DNA from: Lichenostomus cassidix
Lineage: Eukaryota; Chordata; Aves; Passeriformes; Meliphagidae
DNA: 64,000 bases
Direction: 5' to 3'
Assembly: GCA_008360975.2 (NCBI GenBank)
Contig: CM039179.1
Location: 55,094,666-55,158,665 of the forward strand
Shown: positions 49,896 to 62,985 of the stretch, piece after piece
How positions within the stretch are numbered: position 1 is the stretch's first letter
Layout: every line of letters starts with the position of its first letter
Notes under the pieces: model-generated
Databases searched by the model: none
Told to the model about the DNA's origin: nothing
The model's input: the letters and a program-made list of their open reading frames with translations, nothing else
Made by a program: the position numbers and the translations under genes

Positions 49896-51789
49896 CAAAC
49901 ATTTCTGCCAAATCCCAGGAATGAAACAGGGACCCTTTGATCTTCAGTCAAACACTCTCTCAGCCAATCTTGTTCATTTCTTAAAATGCTTCTCATCATC
50001 CTGAGGTGGATGCTCAGAACAGTCTCCAGACAGACTAGGGAAACTGCTTTTTATTAAAAAATACAACTGCAATGTGTCTTTTTAAAAGAATGTTTCTTTA
50101 TCCTTTAGTCACTTCTGTGCATTGTTTTGAGCTTCTAGCAAGACTCCTATTAAGGCAGGAGATTTGGATTTAGTCTGATGAGAGAGAGAGAGAGAGAGAC
50201 GATACGAAGACTTTTTTGAATAGTAGTCATTGATGTGAAGGAGGTGTACCATAGTTCTTCCTAAATGCTAAGAGTTTCATGGTGAGATATGCTATACAAT
50301 TGTATAAATTGAAAGGTGACAAAAGCATGAATAAGTGAGAGTAGCTATGGTAAGACAGAGTCCTCTAGCTAGCCAGAAATTACAGGAAGCATTACTCACT
50401 GTCATGTCAGTGGAGATTCTAGCTTTCCTGGTCTGTTAGAAAAGTTGAAAATATTCAACATTCCATGTAATAATGCTGCACCAGAAGTAAAATCTTAAGT
50501 TTCTTCTTTGCCCTACCACTAGAACATTTTTGTTGCTCAGACTTGAGTTCTGAAAATCTGTTTCGTATCTTTGAACTGCCTGTTTCCTGTCTGCAACTCT
50601 ACTTATTTAGTGTATGTGTCTTAGCAGTGTCACAATTGTGATCTCCATCCTCTATGGTGCTGCATCTAATACATTTGCTTTAGAATTTGCAAGTTGATAA
50701 AGTGCTCTTGTAGCTCATTTGACATGGTCAGTGTCCTCTTATGTACAATGCACCCCAAGCCAGCTTTTTTATTCCATGATTCTGACAAGAGCCTTGTTCC
50801 TCGTGGGCTACTAAAATTTAAAAAGCAATGCATAATGGAATAAGCAAACCTATGTGTCACCAATCGCAGCTGATGACCAAACTTCAGAATAAACTCAACT
50901 TTCTGTCTGCGTTTTTCATCTCTGCATCTACTATCACCTTCTCAATTCTTATCTTTATTTTTCTTGTAAAAGGAAACACAAGGCTTTTGCAACACAGTTT
51001 CTTGATATTGCCTCCATTTGTGCCCAACCAGCTAGATTTACCGAATACCTTTGAACAAACTAAGACTGTATACCTAAGCAGCCTCCAATGAATTTCTAGT
51101 TTACATATAGAGATGATAAATTTAGAGCTTATCTCTTGTCCTCCAATATCCAGGATAAGGTTAGTTAAATGTTTAAATTGTGCTGTGATTACCTCAAAGC
51201 TATTTTTATTTTACTTTTGAAGTGTTTACTTTTTAAGTGTTTATGGAATGAAATAACCTCACTCGTTTTATGGTTTGGTTTAGCTCTGGCATTTTTTCCT
51301 GACAAAAGAGGTTTGGTTTTGTGGGTTTTTTCTTTTTTTTTTCCTTTTTCCTTTCTCTTGGTATCTGAACACACTAAACAATTTATGGGTCCAGGTTACC
51401 TCTATACTAGGGAGGGAATACTCTCTTCTGAGGGGTTCTTGGCATCCCAACTGCACTGCTGTATAATTCTACAACAGCAAGTAACTCTTTCTAGTAACTT
51501 TTCCCTTGCCAAAACAGGTGATCAGGTCTGCATCCCATTCAGAATTTACCTGCTAACCTCTTCAAGAGAAGAAAGCTCAGCTGTACCTGCTCCCAGGCTC
51601 CACCTTTTATTTGTGAGCACAACTTGCTTGCTTATGTCACTGCCCTCATCAGATCAAGAAAGGCCCATCAAGCAAGGATCCTGTCCTAGGCTAATTCTCT
51701 TTCTTTTGCTGGGACTGTACAAGTAGACAGTAAGTCTGTGGTTAGGACTGGCTGTCCACAACACAGGGAATCCAAATTTGCCACAGAGA
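49896..51789. other. Unannotated non-coding DNA
   Basis: Contains a (GA)10 microsatellite and the window's longest open frame (185 codons, 51169-51726 plus). That frame is rich in Leu, Phe and Ser, has no repeat or domain I recognise and no splice or promoter context, and I do not call it a gene. Confidence 0.6.
50180..50199. repeat. (GA)10 microsatellite
   Basis: Ten uninterrupted GA repeats. Confidence 0.95.
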
Positions 51790-52520
51790 CGTGGTTTAGA
51801 GCAGTGTTCACAATATATGACATGTAAGGCCCCTGAATACCTTGGTAACTCACTAGTGAATTTTCTCCAGTTTCTCCACATCCCTCTTCAACCGGAGACT
51901 GTGGGATCTAAAACCAGACACAATATTCCAAATGCAGCCTCACCAGTGCCAACTACAGAGGGATGATACCCATCCCTCTGTAATTCATGTAATTCAACAT
52001 CACATTTGTTTCAAATGGAGCACCATTTGAAATTAATGTGATATTGGTTGACATTTGACTTGGCATCCACCATACCCTCAGATCCTTTCCAGACTGTTAT
52101 CTGGAAGTCTCTTCTCGGCTTCCACTAGAGTGTAAGGTTCTTGGGCCTGAAAAGCAGATCTCTGCCCTTTTCTTTACTGGAATTTGTGAGGTCTCCGTTG
52201 GTTGAATCTTCAAGCTTATCGGTCTCACTCTGAACAGAAGCTCCAATTCTTGTGTCAGACACTCTCCATATATTAATCTGATCCACAAATTCACCAAGGC
52301 TGCATTATGTACCCTCATCTACTGAAAAGTACTGGTCCCAGTAAGGTACTCTGTTATTATCTGACATCTGGATCTTATGCTGTCAGTAAATACCCTTTAA
52401 GCTCAGGGATCTATCCAAATCCCACTCCATCTAACAGTCCATACTTCCTTAGTTTCCAAATGAGAAAACTATGGGATGTAGTGGTGAAAAACCTTATTAA
52501 TATGTCACAGAATATTGTGT
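51790..52520 (-). mobile_element. CR1 LINE relic spanning most of the RT C-terminal half
   Basis: On the minus strand the ORF2 landmarks appear in the right order and nearly the right spacing. HN..LI-KLRKYGL-like sequence is near 52465-52430 and LLGPVLF near 52345-52325. The segment before the 3' RT part (the DTK-LGG.. to DRLE region, here reading DTRIG... to DKLED) is near 52260-52210. KDLRV-like sequence follows near 52085. ALVRLHLEYCVWF is at about 51957-51919, and the "aagagggatgtggagaaactggag" region at about 51880. Several stops and frame changes show that it is dead. The stretch 51995-52046, where the family has an alanine/lysine-rich motif, is replaced by a hairpin (see the separate entry). 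No 3' end is present. Confidence 0.85.
51995..52046. repeat. Long imperfect hairpin inside the CR1 relic
   Basis: ATCACAT TTG TTTCAAATGG (51999-52018) faces CCATTTGAAA TTA ATGTGAT (52023-52042) across a 4-base loop, AGCA. Of 20 opposed positions, 18 are Watson-Crick pairs, one is a G-T wobble and one a T-T mismatch. The pairing goes on outward with CAA against TTG after one mismatch. Confidence 0.9.
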
Positions 52521-55500
52521 AACAGCCTCTCCAGCCACAATGTACTCTAGCCTACACTTGGTTCAGCACAAATTCTTGGACTATGGAGAGACCAGTATGT
52601 ATTTTTATAAACCAATAGCTGGACAAAAAAGTTAGGTATCACTCAATTCTTCCCAAGAAGCTGAGAATCATCTTCTGAAACCAATCACTAAACAACAGCT
52701 TACTAAAAAACATTTTCCATTGCTGTGAGAGCATCCATGCAGGAATTGCAATTCCATAGGATGGCTGTCCATCTTTGTTTGTTCCTCCCTGCTCCCCTTT
52801 CCTCTGCCCATGGCCTCATCAGTTGGCATAGTCCCACTGAACCCCTTCTAATGTTCTGGACACTCAGATTTGCAAAGTTCTGGTTTTTCTTGCAGTTTCT
52901 TCATACTCCACCAACTAATGTGACTGACAAGGTTTGTTTCCAGTTGTGGTCCATGTTAGTGCTATTTGATCGTGTTTTATAACTGTGTTTCTTTCCCTCC
53001 TTTTCTTTATCTTCCCAGCTGAGAAAATAAACATCCTCACACTCCACATATCCTTATTAATCAATGTATCTTACCAGGGTTTTTCTTACCAAGATTTCCT
53101 TTATCATGTTTGTCTCTGTATGATCTTATTCTTGCCTTCTCTGATCAATTACCATTAAAGGAGCAGACATTCTCCTTCCACATGCCTTTACAGGCTTCTT
53201 TCCATCTTTAATGGATGAAGAAGGCACCTGTAGAAGATGATTATTCTGTTCCTCAAGTAGAAGTCTCAGGGACTACTTGCTAGTCCTTGGGGGTGTATAT
53301 CTCTTTCTATTACTTTTTCAAAGGAGAAGGATGACTGTATAACATGCAACACCCAAACGGAATCCCTCTCCCAGTAAAGGAAGGTTAATTGGGAAAAGCT
53401 ACTGAAAATGGCAAATTATAAGAAAAGTGAATAAACTGAGAATAATTGTATTCTCCTTTTTATTGGTGCAGAGGTTTCTTTACATATTTTCATTGGATGT
53501 AAAAGCAAATAAAAAGCAAGGCATTTGTAAAAAACTGAAGTCTCTATCACATTGAATCTTAGTTACTTCTTCTGATGTACTGGGAAAAAGGTTGTTTTCA
53601 TGTATTTGTGAATTGTATTGCAAAATGTTGTATTTTTATTGACTGGATTACTGTGTTTGAGGATTTTATTAGTATGCTGTCTGGCTCATTACATCAAGAC
53701 ATATTTTTGTTTTCATAATTTCAGACTTCATGACTACTTCTTCCATTGCTTAGCTGAAAGGATCATAAAATTCATTACTTGACTGATTTCTGTTTATGGA
53801 GGTTCATGTACTGTAGAAACTAAAGGTGTTCAGGGATTTTCATTCTTGTGTTTATTCTACCGGTCTCTGCACTTAGGGATGACTAATGAACTGCAAATAT
53901 ACAATGTCCTTCAAAGGTAGTATTTTGCAAACAGTATTAAAGCCCTTAAAAAAAACCCACAACACCAAAAAAAAATCACATAGAAACATGTTATAATTAA
54001 AAATTATGGCAAATAAAAGTGTCAACTCCTCATAAAAGCACTTTCAGGATGTATACTTGAAATATGCAAAATCGTCTTATTAATGGTGGGAGAGTCATTA
54101 TGGTTCAAATAAAATATACATCCAAAAATTGATAGAGAACCTCTCAAAGAAATTCTATGACCTGCTTTGTATTCAGAAAGTTGAAGCAAATTACAAAAGT
54201 ACCTTTTGGACTTAAAAATAAAATGGGGATGCCCAATACATAGTGAGGTTGAAATCTCTTATGAGCTACTCTCCAGAGTTTTCATATATTTCCTGATTTG
54301 TATCATCATATTTCTAGTCAGAAAATTTTACGTGTGCTCTATGTTTTCAATCTGCATCTTAGTCCTACTGTATTTTTATTGCCAGGCAAGAAAAGAGACT
54401 TGGTACTGTCACAAAACTTCATTTCAGGTGAAGTGGTGCATCTCTATTGACTTCATTGAGTTTTATACCTACAACTGTAACATGATCTATACAAATTTCC
54501 ACCAACTTTACTGGATTTATCTTTAATACTCTTATGTTCTTTAGCCTGCCTTTATTTCCCTTTTTCTTATCCAAGCCTTTGGTATAGGTACAATTGTGTT
54601 ACAAAAAAATAACGTGATCCAATTTCTTGCTTTTTGGGATGCCATTAGATAGAGCCTGTGGTCAGTATAGCTGCAGACTAAATAAAACAAAATTTTGACT
54701 GTCTAAAATGATAAACTGTGGGTATTAGACTAGTCAATGAGAAACTCCTAAAAGATAAAATGTTACTCTTTCTTTCCCCTGTTTCATTTTATAGATATCT
54801 CATGGATGATGTAAAATTTCAGGCTGTGTGACTGTACAGCTAAATATGCTTCAGAGTTTTAAGTCACTTGCTTTTCACTTTTTTTTTTTTTGTCTCTGCT
54901 TGAGGAAAGAAAAGTTGCCATAGGACTACCACGTTACTATCTATTAACATTGATTTTACCATGAGTTTTGGTAATTTTTTTAAATAATATTGGCAAAGAT
55001 TCTACATGGTACAAGTATGAAAAAATCTGGGCTTGAATGTGGGCCTTTCAATATTACAGCAAGAGTCAAAGCAGGAAAACTCACCTTTCCCAATGAATCT
55101 GATGTGAAGGAAACAATGTTTAACACTATAGTCTTGGTGTTTTACTGCTGGAAGTACCTGCACTGAGTAAATTTGTTAATGATGAAATATTAATATATTT
55201 TGTGTAATGGATGACGGCAAAGCACTAAAATTTAGAAGGCAAATACATAAAGAGAAAGAAAAGATTAGATCAACTTCTTTTTTATTATTATTTTTTCTTT
55301 CAGTGATGTATGCTACTGATGAGGCTAACAAAATAATGAACCATATTCTTAGGATTTTAAATGAAGTACTTATGATAACTCTAGCCACCATGAGGAGTGT
55401 ATTCTGATGTCAAATGGCTTAATACACAATCAGTTGGATGTATTATAGATTTCATTGTGCCTCTCCAAAATATTTTAAAGTTGATATTCTGTTCCATCAG

Positions 55501-57419
55501 AGGTGTTATTCTGATCTGATGGTCTCATTATTGCAGCCAATAAGCAAAGTTTAGAAGTTTATCCCCCACTGAAGTGTAAATTATGAAAGGTTGTTTACCT
55601 GGCGACAGATGGAATCCATTTGTGCTGAAAAACAATTTGTAGCAGTACAGAAAAAGAAATTAATTTCTAGATAAAATGAAGACCTGTCTCAGTCATTTAC
55701 ATTTAGATCAAGACTAACAAACTTTCAAAGTGGCCAGGTATTTTGTTACTAATTCCTGTAAAAATTAATGTTTTTATTTGATTATCAACAGTTGTATTTT
55801 TTATATACGGATATAAAGAAAAATACATCAAAGCACACACAAATAGAAACGGCACAAGATGTCATGATCTATCTATGGGGATTTACATATGCGTATTTTT
55901 ATTCCTATGAACTACATGTGTAGGTATACTACTTGATATATTACCAAAACAGATAGGCTTTCAGCCACAGAAAAAAAGAAAGTTTTTTCCAAGTGTTAAC
56001 ATCAAGATGGAATATTTTCAGCCAGGAGCTGTAACCTTCTAAATTAACAATGAAGGCACCTGCCATCTGCCTGACTATATGCAAATAATGTCCAGCATTT
56101 TGATCTTCTGGCAAGGTACCAGTGTTTAAAGTTTGGAATCTCTGCTGAAAACAGCAGTGAACATCTGGGGATAAGAACTATTCATGTATGTCCTCCAGCA
56201 TGCACAGATGCAACCGAGAATAAGTGGGTTGCCAGTCTCATAAGATAGCTAAGTTACGTCCAAATCAAATCCAAAATATCAACCAGCCTGCCTAGCATGA
56301 CACCACGGAACAATTAGTATTCAGCTAGCCTTCTACCCAAGACATCAACTTTTCAGACAGCAAAAGTTAAACACAAAGACTTATCTCAGTCTTCCAGGCT
56401 CATGTATCTTCTATAAACCGATTTACCTAGTGATAGCTGTAATTAAATAACTGAAATTCCCACATCCCAGATGCTCTACATAACCTGCCTAAATTATTGT
56501 TGAGCTTTTTCATTCTTAACTCCTTAGAATAACCCAATTTCTAGTTTTCTGGTCATCATATTCTGCCTATTTTGGACACTGTAAAATGAGGAATTATACA
56601 GACTGGACATGTGACTCTTTCTGCAGATGAATCCCTAAAGTTTAATGCATCCATATTTTCTACATTTGCAAAATCTAATTTAGGATATTAGAAAAGCTAT
56701 CAATCAAAATCCATAGCTGAAAAAAAATTCAAAACAAACAGATACTTATAAATCACAGCATAACTTCTCAGAAAACATGTCAAAATAGCCTGATATATGT
56801 CTCAAAGCTGTATTTTCATTTGATAAATATAACCTAAAATTCAGGTCTACTGAGATTCTGTGTGATTCTGCTTCTTTCTAGTCACTGGTTTAGGAAGGCT
56901 GCTGTAAGGTTTTGTGCAATATTCTTACTAAATGAGCAGCTGTCAAGGAAGAAGGAAATATATATTAAGCTTCAGCCTACTGGTTTTCTTTCCACCAGAT
57001 TGCATTACTGTTGAAGAGTAGGCACATTGCTAACAATCAAAAAAACTGTCCTCATCATTTAATTGATGGGAAGGTTCATAGTCAGGAAATCTGCAGTGAA
57101 AACTCTTCCTTAAATTCATTTAAATAAATGGATGTATTTCCATCAATGTGTTTTGGCTTGGGCTGGCTTTGTAGCTGCCTGTAAACAATCCAAGCCTTTT
57201 GAGAGCCACGATGAGTGCAGGCATTTCAGAAGACCTTGTCAGTGCTTCCTCACCTTTACAATGAAAATCTGGTCCTGTTGCTCTTGAAGTTAGTAGTAAG
57301 ACAGAGCAGATACTTTTCCAACAATGGGATCAATCCAAAACCAAAAAGCCGTGACTTTTTGTTACACAATGGCTTAAAGATCACGGGCATGAATCATTAG
57401 AAGGTTTGTGAGAGCAAGA
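52521..57419. other. Unannotated AT-rich non-coding DNA
   Basis: No gene or interspersed repeat is recognised in about 4.9 kb. The longest frame is 106 codons (54206-54526), hydrophobic and without a known motif. A 13-base T run lies at about 54879-54891. Confidence 0.62.
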
Positions 57420-57780
57420 CCATTGTTAAGCTAAAGTAGCAGGCAGGCCATATACAGGCCGCAGTAGCTTGCTTCCCTGAAAATGCTTCGTGAGAAAATA
57501 TCAAGAAGATGCAGCTGTGTAAAGAATGTACAGGAGGAAACTTTTTATTAACAAGGAATGAGGGGGAAAACCCTGAAGATGTGAGAATGGAATGTAAAAG
57601 AAATGTAAGCTGTAACTGCTGCAATTAACGAGTAGATTAGTGATTAATAAATATAAGCACTGTAACAGTATATAAAGAACACACGCAATAAGATAAACGG
57701 AGCTTGCTTTATGACTTACATTAAGTCATATGTGAGTTCTCACTCGCCGTTCATCAACTTTTCTTCTTAGTAGGCTAAAA
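57420..57780 (+). mobile_element. LTR-like segment of an endogenous retrovirus
   Basis: The composition and signal order are those of an LTR. A candidate start TG is near 57424 (TGTTAAGC), followed by a U3-like stretch. A TATA box comes next (TATATAAAG, 57669-57677), then a degenerate polyadenylation signal (AATAAG/GATAAA, 57687-57697) about 15 bases later. A perfect 8-bp hairpin in the R-like part follows (57711-57729). A C-rich U5-like tail contains CACTCGCCG, one of the few CpG-bearing spots nearby. A CA end is possible at 57755-57756, but the exact right edge is unclear. I see no target duplication, no matching second LTR and no internal genes, so a solo LTR or an eroded fragment is most likely. 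The family is not named. Confidence 0.6.
57711..57729 (+). repeat. Perfect hairpin in R-like part of LTR
   Basis: ATGACTTA and TAAGTCAT flank the 3-base loop CAT. It sits just after the TATA and polyadenylation-like signals, where retroviral R regions often fold. Confidence 0.8.
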
Positions 57781-60700
57781 ATAAAGATAGCCACAGGATT
57801 TTACAAAAATACTTCTCCAAACTTTGAGAAGTTGCCAAATGCACAAGAGGAGAATGCAGACAAAAAGGCAACGCTGGCTTCTCTTTAAAAATGTAGGCAA
57901 CTTATCTCTAATTTTGCCAGTACAGATTCCTTATACATAATGGATGCTTTTAGGGAAAATCAAAAGCTATGTTTTATGTTTAAAAGCTTTATGCAGTCTC
58001 TGAATTGTTACTTAATTTGTCTCTAAAGCACCATTAAAAACACACTTCAAAATATACTCCTTTTGAGTTGATAGAGGGAAACCAAATAGCACTGCTTAAT
58101 TGATCTGTGGTTATTTCCCTCCATCATTTATTTACTTAAATGGTTTTTGTGAATTTTTGCACATGTAGCTTTCAAATCTATTTCATTTAAGAGTAAATTA
58201 AGTTCATTTTCCCTGAATCAAGTCTATTTTGCCCATGAATGTAGCCAGTGTAACTGATGCCCATGTCTTTAGCTTGAGCCAAGAGCCTTTCATCTTATTT
58301 TCTCCCCCTGCCTTGTTGAGGAGGCAGAGAGAGAGAATGGTTGGGGTCTTAGCAGCCAGCTAATATCTCTCCACCACAGAACACAAAAACATTAAATATT
58401 ACAAGTTTGAAAGCTACAAAATGCACAAAATTCCACAGTAGTCAAAGGCAAAAAAAAAAATATCCTTCAGGCTAAACTGAGGTAACTATCAAAACCTCCA
58501 TCTTCATATACTTTTATTATTTTCTTGCAGAGAGAGAGCAATAGTGAAAATGAGACCTGGAAGTCAAATTTGTTGGGGGAAAAACACTAAAAATCTATTT
58601 AGTCAATAAAAAAATCAGAAAATCACAGCAAATTGTGTAAAGTTATATTTTTCTATGCTTCAGAAGAGAAAGGCTGAATTGTAGAGGAGTTAGTTAGAAT
58701 TTGTTATATATACACATATATGTGATTTAGGAAACTTTTAAATGCAAAGTAGCATATTCCTCTAGAAAGCTTCATACTTAATTTATTTTGCATTCATTGG
58801 GAACTATTTTCTCTACAGTATTTTTTCCATACATCCCTTTTTTCTTGTATCCTTTCACTCAGAACTAACACTTGTAGGAACCAAAACCAAAAGATACTGT
58901 CTTCAGAAAACAATTTATTCGTTAGTACAAAAGAACGTATGATGTTTATAACAAAGCTAACTGCAAACACAAGCAAAAAGGCAGTATTAGGTGTGTAGGT
59001 GGATCTGAAAGTAAATGAGCTGTTAGATTATTTACTGCTATATAGGCTATGTACATTCAAAAACTTGAATGCCCTCAGAATATTTTAGCAAACAATCCCC
59101 AACTAAGTGAAAATAAATCCCCTGATTAAAATCAAGCCATTGTGTGTTAATGAAATCCAATAGGGGGGGAAAAAAAAAAGAAAATAACTACTCTGCTCAG
59201 TTGGATGTCCTTAAAAGAATACTTCAAGAAATGTTATTCAGTCCCTTCACATCAGGTACTGATCTATAAATATGAATAATATTCATAGAGCTATGTTAGT
59301 AATCAAATAAAATTTCAGATTTATAACAAGTGTATGTGGTGATGGGTGTATCTTTAATTCCAGTCTTCTTATTTAGATTTGAGCCTGCTGCTAATTGAAC
59401 AGAAGTATACTGATTATTAACACCTCTAGTGTGGCTTGTGTTTGTCTCATCTTATTCAATACAAAATATCTAGAGTATTTTTTTTCAACCCAATCAAGTA
59501 CACTTGCATCAGCAGTTTGATCCTTACTTCACAGAAATGTATGATATAAAATTTTAAGAGTATGAGTAATAAACAGTATCATTAGAGTACCTTAAATATG
59601 ACGACTGAAATGAAGAAAAAACAACACAGCGTCAAAATTTCATGTCTGAGCTGTTGTCTCTTTTTCCTAAGACAACCATCAGTGTTACTTCAAAAATATA
59701 AGTAATAGTAGAAATAACATCTCATGCAAGATCTATGGCTAGCTTTAAAATTAACTCACTAAAGACAAATCTTTTTACATTCCCACCAAAGAAGAAAAAA
59801 CCCACCAAACAACACAGCATCAATATTTTCTTTTACCAACCATACTCCGGGGACTACCTAAAGCATGATTGAAAGCTACAAGCTGGCTTCTTAGACTTTG
59901 CAAAGTTTGATTGAAGCGTGACAGCAAGCAAGAATAGAAAAGTCACTCACCCACCTCCCTTCCTACTTCAGAAGACAGTAATATAATAGCCCAGAAATAA
60001 ATCAACCATCCCAGCAGACAATGAGCTTCAAGAATTATTGACACACCTTAATTCATTCCTGAAAATACACTGAGAAAGGACAGTTGGATTCTCACAACCT
60101 CACATGCATGTTTCTGATCAAAAATATTGCTTGCCACCAGCAGAGGTGAGAAAATAGGCACCTGCTTTCACCATCTACAGCAAAAGTGGTGAGGAAGCTA
60201 TTATTTACTGATTTTCATCGTATGAAGATCAGGAGGCACTCTGTTGAATTTTCAGGCAGAAGCTTTAAATCCAACATCATGCTCCTTACATTAATGATAT
60301 AATATAAAGGTAAAATGTAGAAGTTTTGCTACAAAATCTGCGGATTCTGAAAGTTTATGTGAGATTTGAAAGTGGTTAGAATACTTCTGAAGGAAGGCAA
60401 TGGGTGTAATCTCTAGTGGAGGAATTCTCTGAACAAAAGACTGCCAGAATCTATAAAATTGCCTTATTCTTGTGCTCCCTCCTAAATATCAATCTATCAT
60501 TGTCAGATGCAGGATTTAAGGCTAGAGGAACCCAACACAACCATTGCTATATACTTGTATAAATAGAGTAAAAGTTGGTGAAAGAAAAATGTGGCAAAAC
60601 ACTGATTAACAAAGAAAATACTATTTTTATGTATTTTCTTTGTTATTTTTCTGAAAAGAAGGAGAATCAAAAGCTATCTTCAATAAGCACTCAGGTGTGT

Positions 60701-62046
60701 CTCTTAGGCACAAAAATATGAAATTTCTAAGCCTTAGTGAGAAAATAATAAAGATTTGTGCTATTGAAAGAGAAGGTCTTTGATAGCAGAGCTGGAGGGC
60801 ACCTCACTAAAAATTAAATCATGAGTTTTAGGGAAGATAATTTGCTAGTACACTTACCTCCATAGAAGAAAACACTGGATTACTTTACTCATTATCTGCA
60901 AAAGGCTTGGAAGTAATGGTGAGTGTAATTTCATCACTGTAGTTTTAGCCTTCTTGTGAACTAAATGTTTTTTGTTTGCTTGGTTGGTTCTATTTTTTGG
61001 TTTTGTTTGTACTTTAAATTTATCACCAAGTTCAGGCTGTTACTCCATTGGCTGGATAAACCTCCCCCAGGGCAAATGATATGAGGTAGTTCACACTGTG
61101 GATATAGGCCAACCTATTGAGCTTTTTCATAAATAAGCTAACATCAAACTCCTGCTAATCACAGAGGTCCAAGAATCTGTACTGAATTCAGTATGTATTG
61201 AGATATTTTCCCTAAACAGTAGCCATCAACACAGCTAGTGATTACAAATTCTGTACTTTTAGAGAATACAAAATGCTCTTTTAAAGCATGCATTAAAAAA
61301 AAAAAGTCAGATAAACAAGTTTTAAAATAATTAATACGTGGTTTATTTAAAAATACTTTATTTGCAGGGAACTACTTTTTGTACGTTTTAAAAAAAAACT
61401 TGAAAACCTTGTTACATTTTCACACAATTAAAAAAACTAGGTGCCTTTCTTGCATTTTGCAAAAAAAGAATCTTATATTTTTGCTGAAATGTGATAAAAA
61501 TTTATGTTTGTGATATATCATAGAAAAGCATATTTTCTATATTTTTCCTGTTTGCTTCTTTACATCTCTTAAAGTAAAACTAAATTTAAAAACTCTTTAA
61601 GATTTGAAGGAAATATTTCTCTTTTGTTTTCACCTGCTATAAGCTCATAAATGAAACTCTGGAAGTTTGGCTCAAATGTTAGGGTTTTCTCCAATGTATT
61701 TGTGTACTGCAAATTCTTAAGGAAGATACATTTGCATTCTACATGTTCTTGTGGTAATTACAATAGATATGGCACTGCATACACACAGACGTTATGGTCT
61801 AGGACTCATAGTCTTGGTTTCAAAGTCAATGTACTCCTTGTGACTTAGATTTATGATATGGAATATGTGTATATTGTGGAACACAGAAACTATTGTTTAC
61901 AAAGAAAAGACAGAAGCACATCATCACTCTTAGTTTGTGTACCAAACAACACGGAGTCTTTCTGGAAATGTGCACAGTGACTGTCCTCTGAAGTCCTTTG
62001 GACTCCTAGCACTGACTTTATCATGAAGTCTATGAATGTAAGTATA
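57781..62046. other. Unannotated AT-rich non-coding DNA
   Basis: No gene or interspersed repeat is recognised. A GA-rich spot is at about 58326-58336, a short TATATACACATATATGTG patch at about 58706-58723 and the perfect hairpin at 60607-60645. Confidence 0.62.
60607..60645. repeat. Perfect 15-bp inverted repeat (hairpin), 9-base loop
   Basis: TAACAAAGAAAATAC and GTATTTTCTTTGTTA are exact reverse complements separated by TATTTTTAT. It is the longest perfect stem I found in the window. Confidence 0.95.
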
Positions 62047-62188
62047 TCACAGAATCAGCTAGGATGAAAAAGACCCTTGTGACCATCAAGTCCAACCTAT
62101 GACCAAACACCACCTTGTCAACTACACCACGGCAGTGAGGGCCACATCCAGTCTTTTCTTAAACACCTCCAGGACAAGTCCACCTCAT
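62047..62188 (-). mobile_element. CR1 3'-end fragment
   Basis: An antisense CR1 3' end of the subtype with "cacagaatcagctaggatg" (62048), "aaaaagacccttgtgaccat" (62068), "caagtccaacctatgacc" (62087) and "cttttcttaaacacctccag" (62153). Similarity stops at about 62188. Its 3' UTR differs from the "ggtttgggttggaaggga" type seen at 47183 and 49753, so at least two CR1 subfamilies have inserted here. Confidence 0.88.
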
Positions 62189-62867
62189 ATATACTTATGC
62201 ATATGTTCCATAGATATCTATAGATGCACTCCATATATTATACGAAGTTATACAAAGCTAAATTAGGGTAGCTGTTGCTCAGCACTGTCTAAAGTTTGGC
62301 AACTCTTTCAGCGAAAGAGTACATCTCCATGGGCTGGGAAAAAAAAGATAATTACCACAGGATGAAAAGAGGATTTCCAACAGCCAGTTCGCCAATAGGA
62401 ATAAAATATGCATCAGCATCCAAGCTCTTCTGAGTGATTTATTTAATCAACTAATTGAAGAGGCATAAGGCAGACAAAGACAGATATTTCATCCTATAGT
62501 TCATGGTTCATAATTCTTTGCTCTCCCCCTGGTATCCCTTGCAAAACACCTCATGCATAATGCCATGGTTCTTCAAGATATTGCTCAGGGCATTAAAAAA
62601 TTTGTATATCAAATCTAGACTTTTGGCATGAGTTAAAACTTACTTCTGTAGTTGTTAAGAATGAAAGTAAATAACTGCAGTTAAATGTACCAATGTAGGC
62701 AATCTGCTACCTTATTTGATTTTGAAAAATCGTATCTGTCTATTAAGAGGAATGAATCACTCTGTAATTGGGATGAAAGGGCAAAATTGAGAATACCAAA
62801 AGGATTTAAAGGTTTATGTGTCATTTGTAGTTGTGGTTTTACTTATTTCTTTATTAAAATGAAACCG

Positions 62868-62907
62868 GTATTTCTAAGGTATTGTAAGGTATTCTAAGGT
62901 ATTTCTA
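62868..62907. repeat. Short tandem array, ~10-bp unit x ~4
   Basis: Units of the form TTCTAAGGTA are repeated with small changes (TTTCTAAGGTA, TTGTAAGGTA, TTCTAAGGTA, TTTCTAATTA). Confidence 0.85.
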
Positions 62908-62944
62908 ATTATAGAAAGAATTATTGAGTATGAATGAAAAATGG

Positions 62945-62985
62945 CAAACAAAAAAAAAAAGAAACAAACAAAAAACAAAAAAAAA
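62945..62985. repeat. A-rich (CAAAA)-like tract
   Basis: A runs separated by single C or G over about 41 bases. Confidence 0.9.

Noticed and set aside
51169..51726. 185-codon open frame on the plus strand, the longest in the window
   Set aside because: It is low-complexity and hydrophobic (Leu, Phe, Ser runs), with no domain, no splice or promoter context and no recognisable homologue. Chance is plausible in 64 kb.
56852..56874. "gattctgtgtgattctg", like CR1 terminal octamers
   Set aside because: The upstream sequence shows no CR1 similarity.
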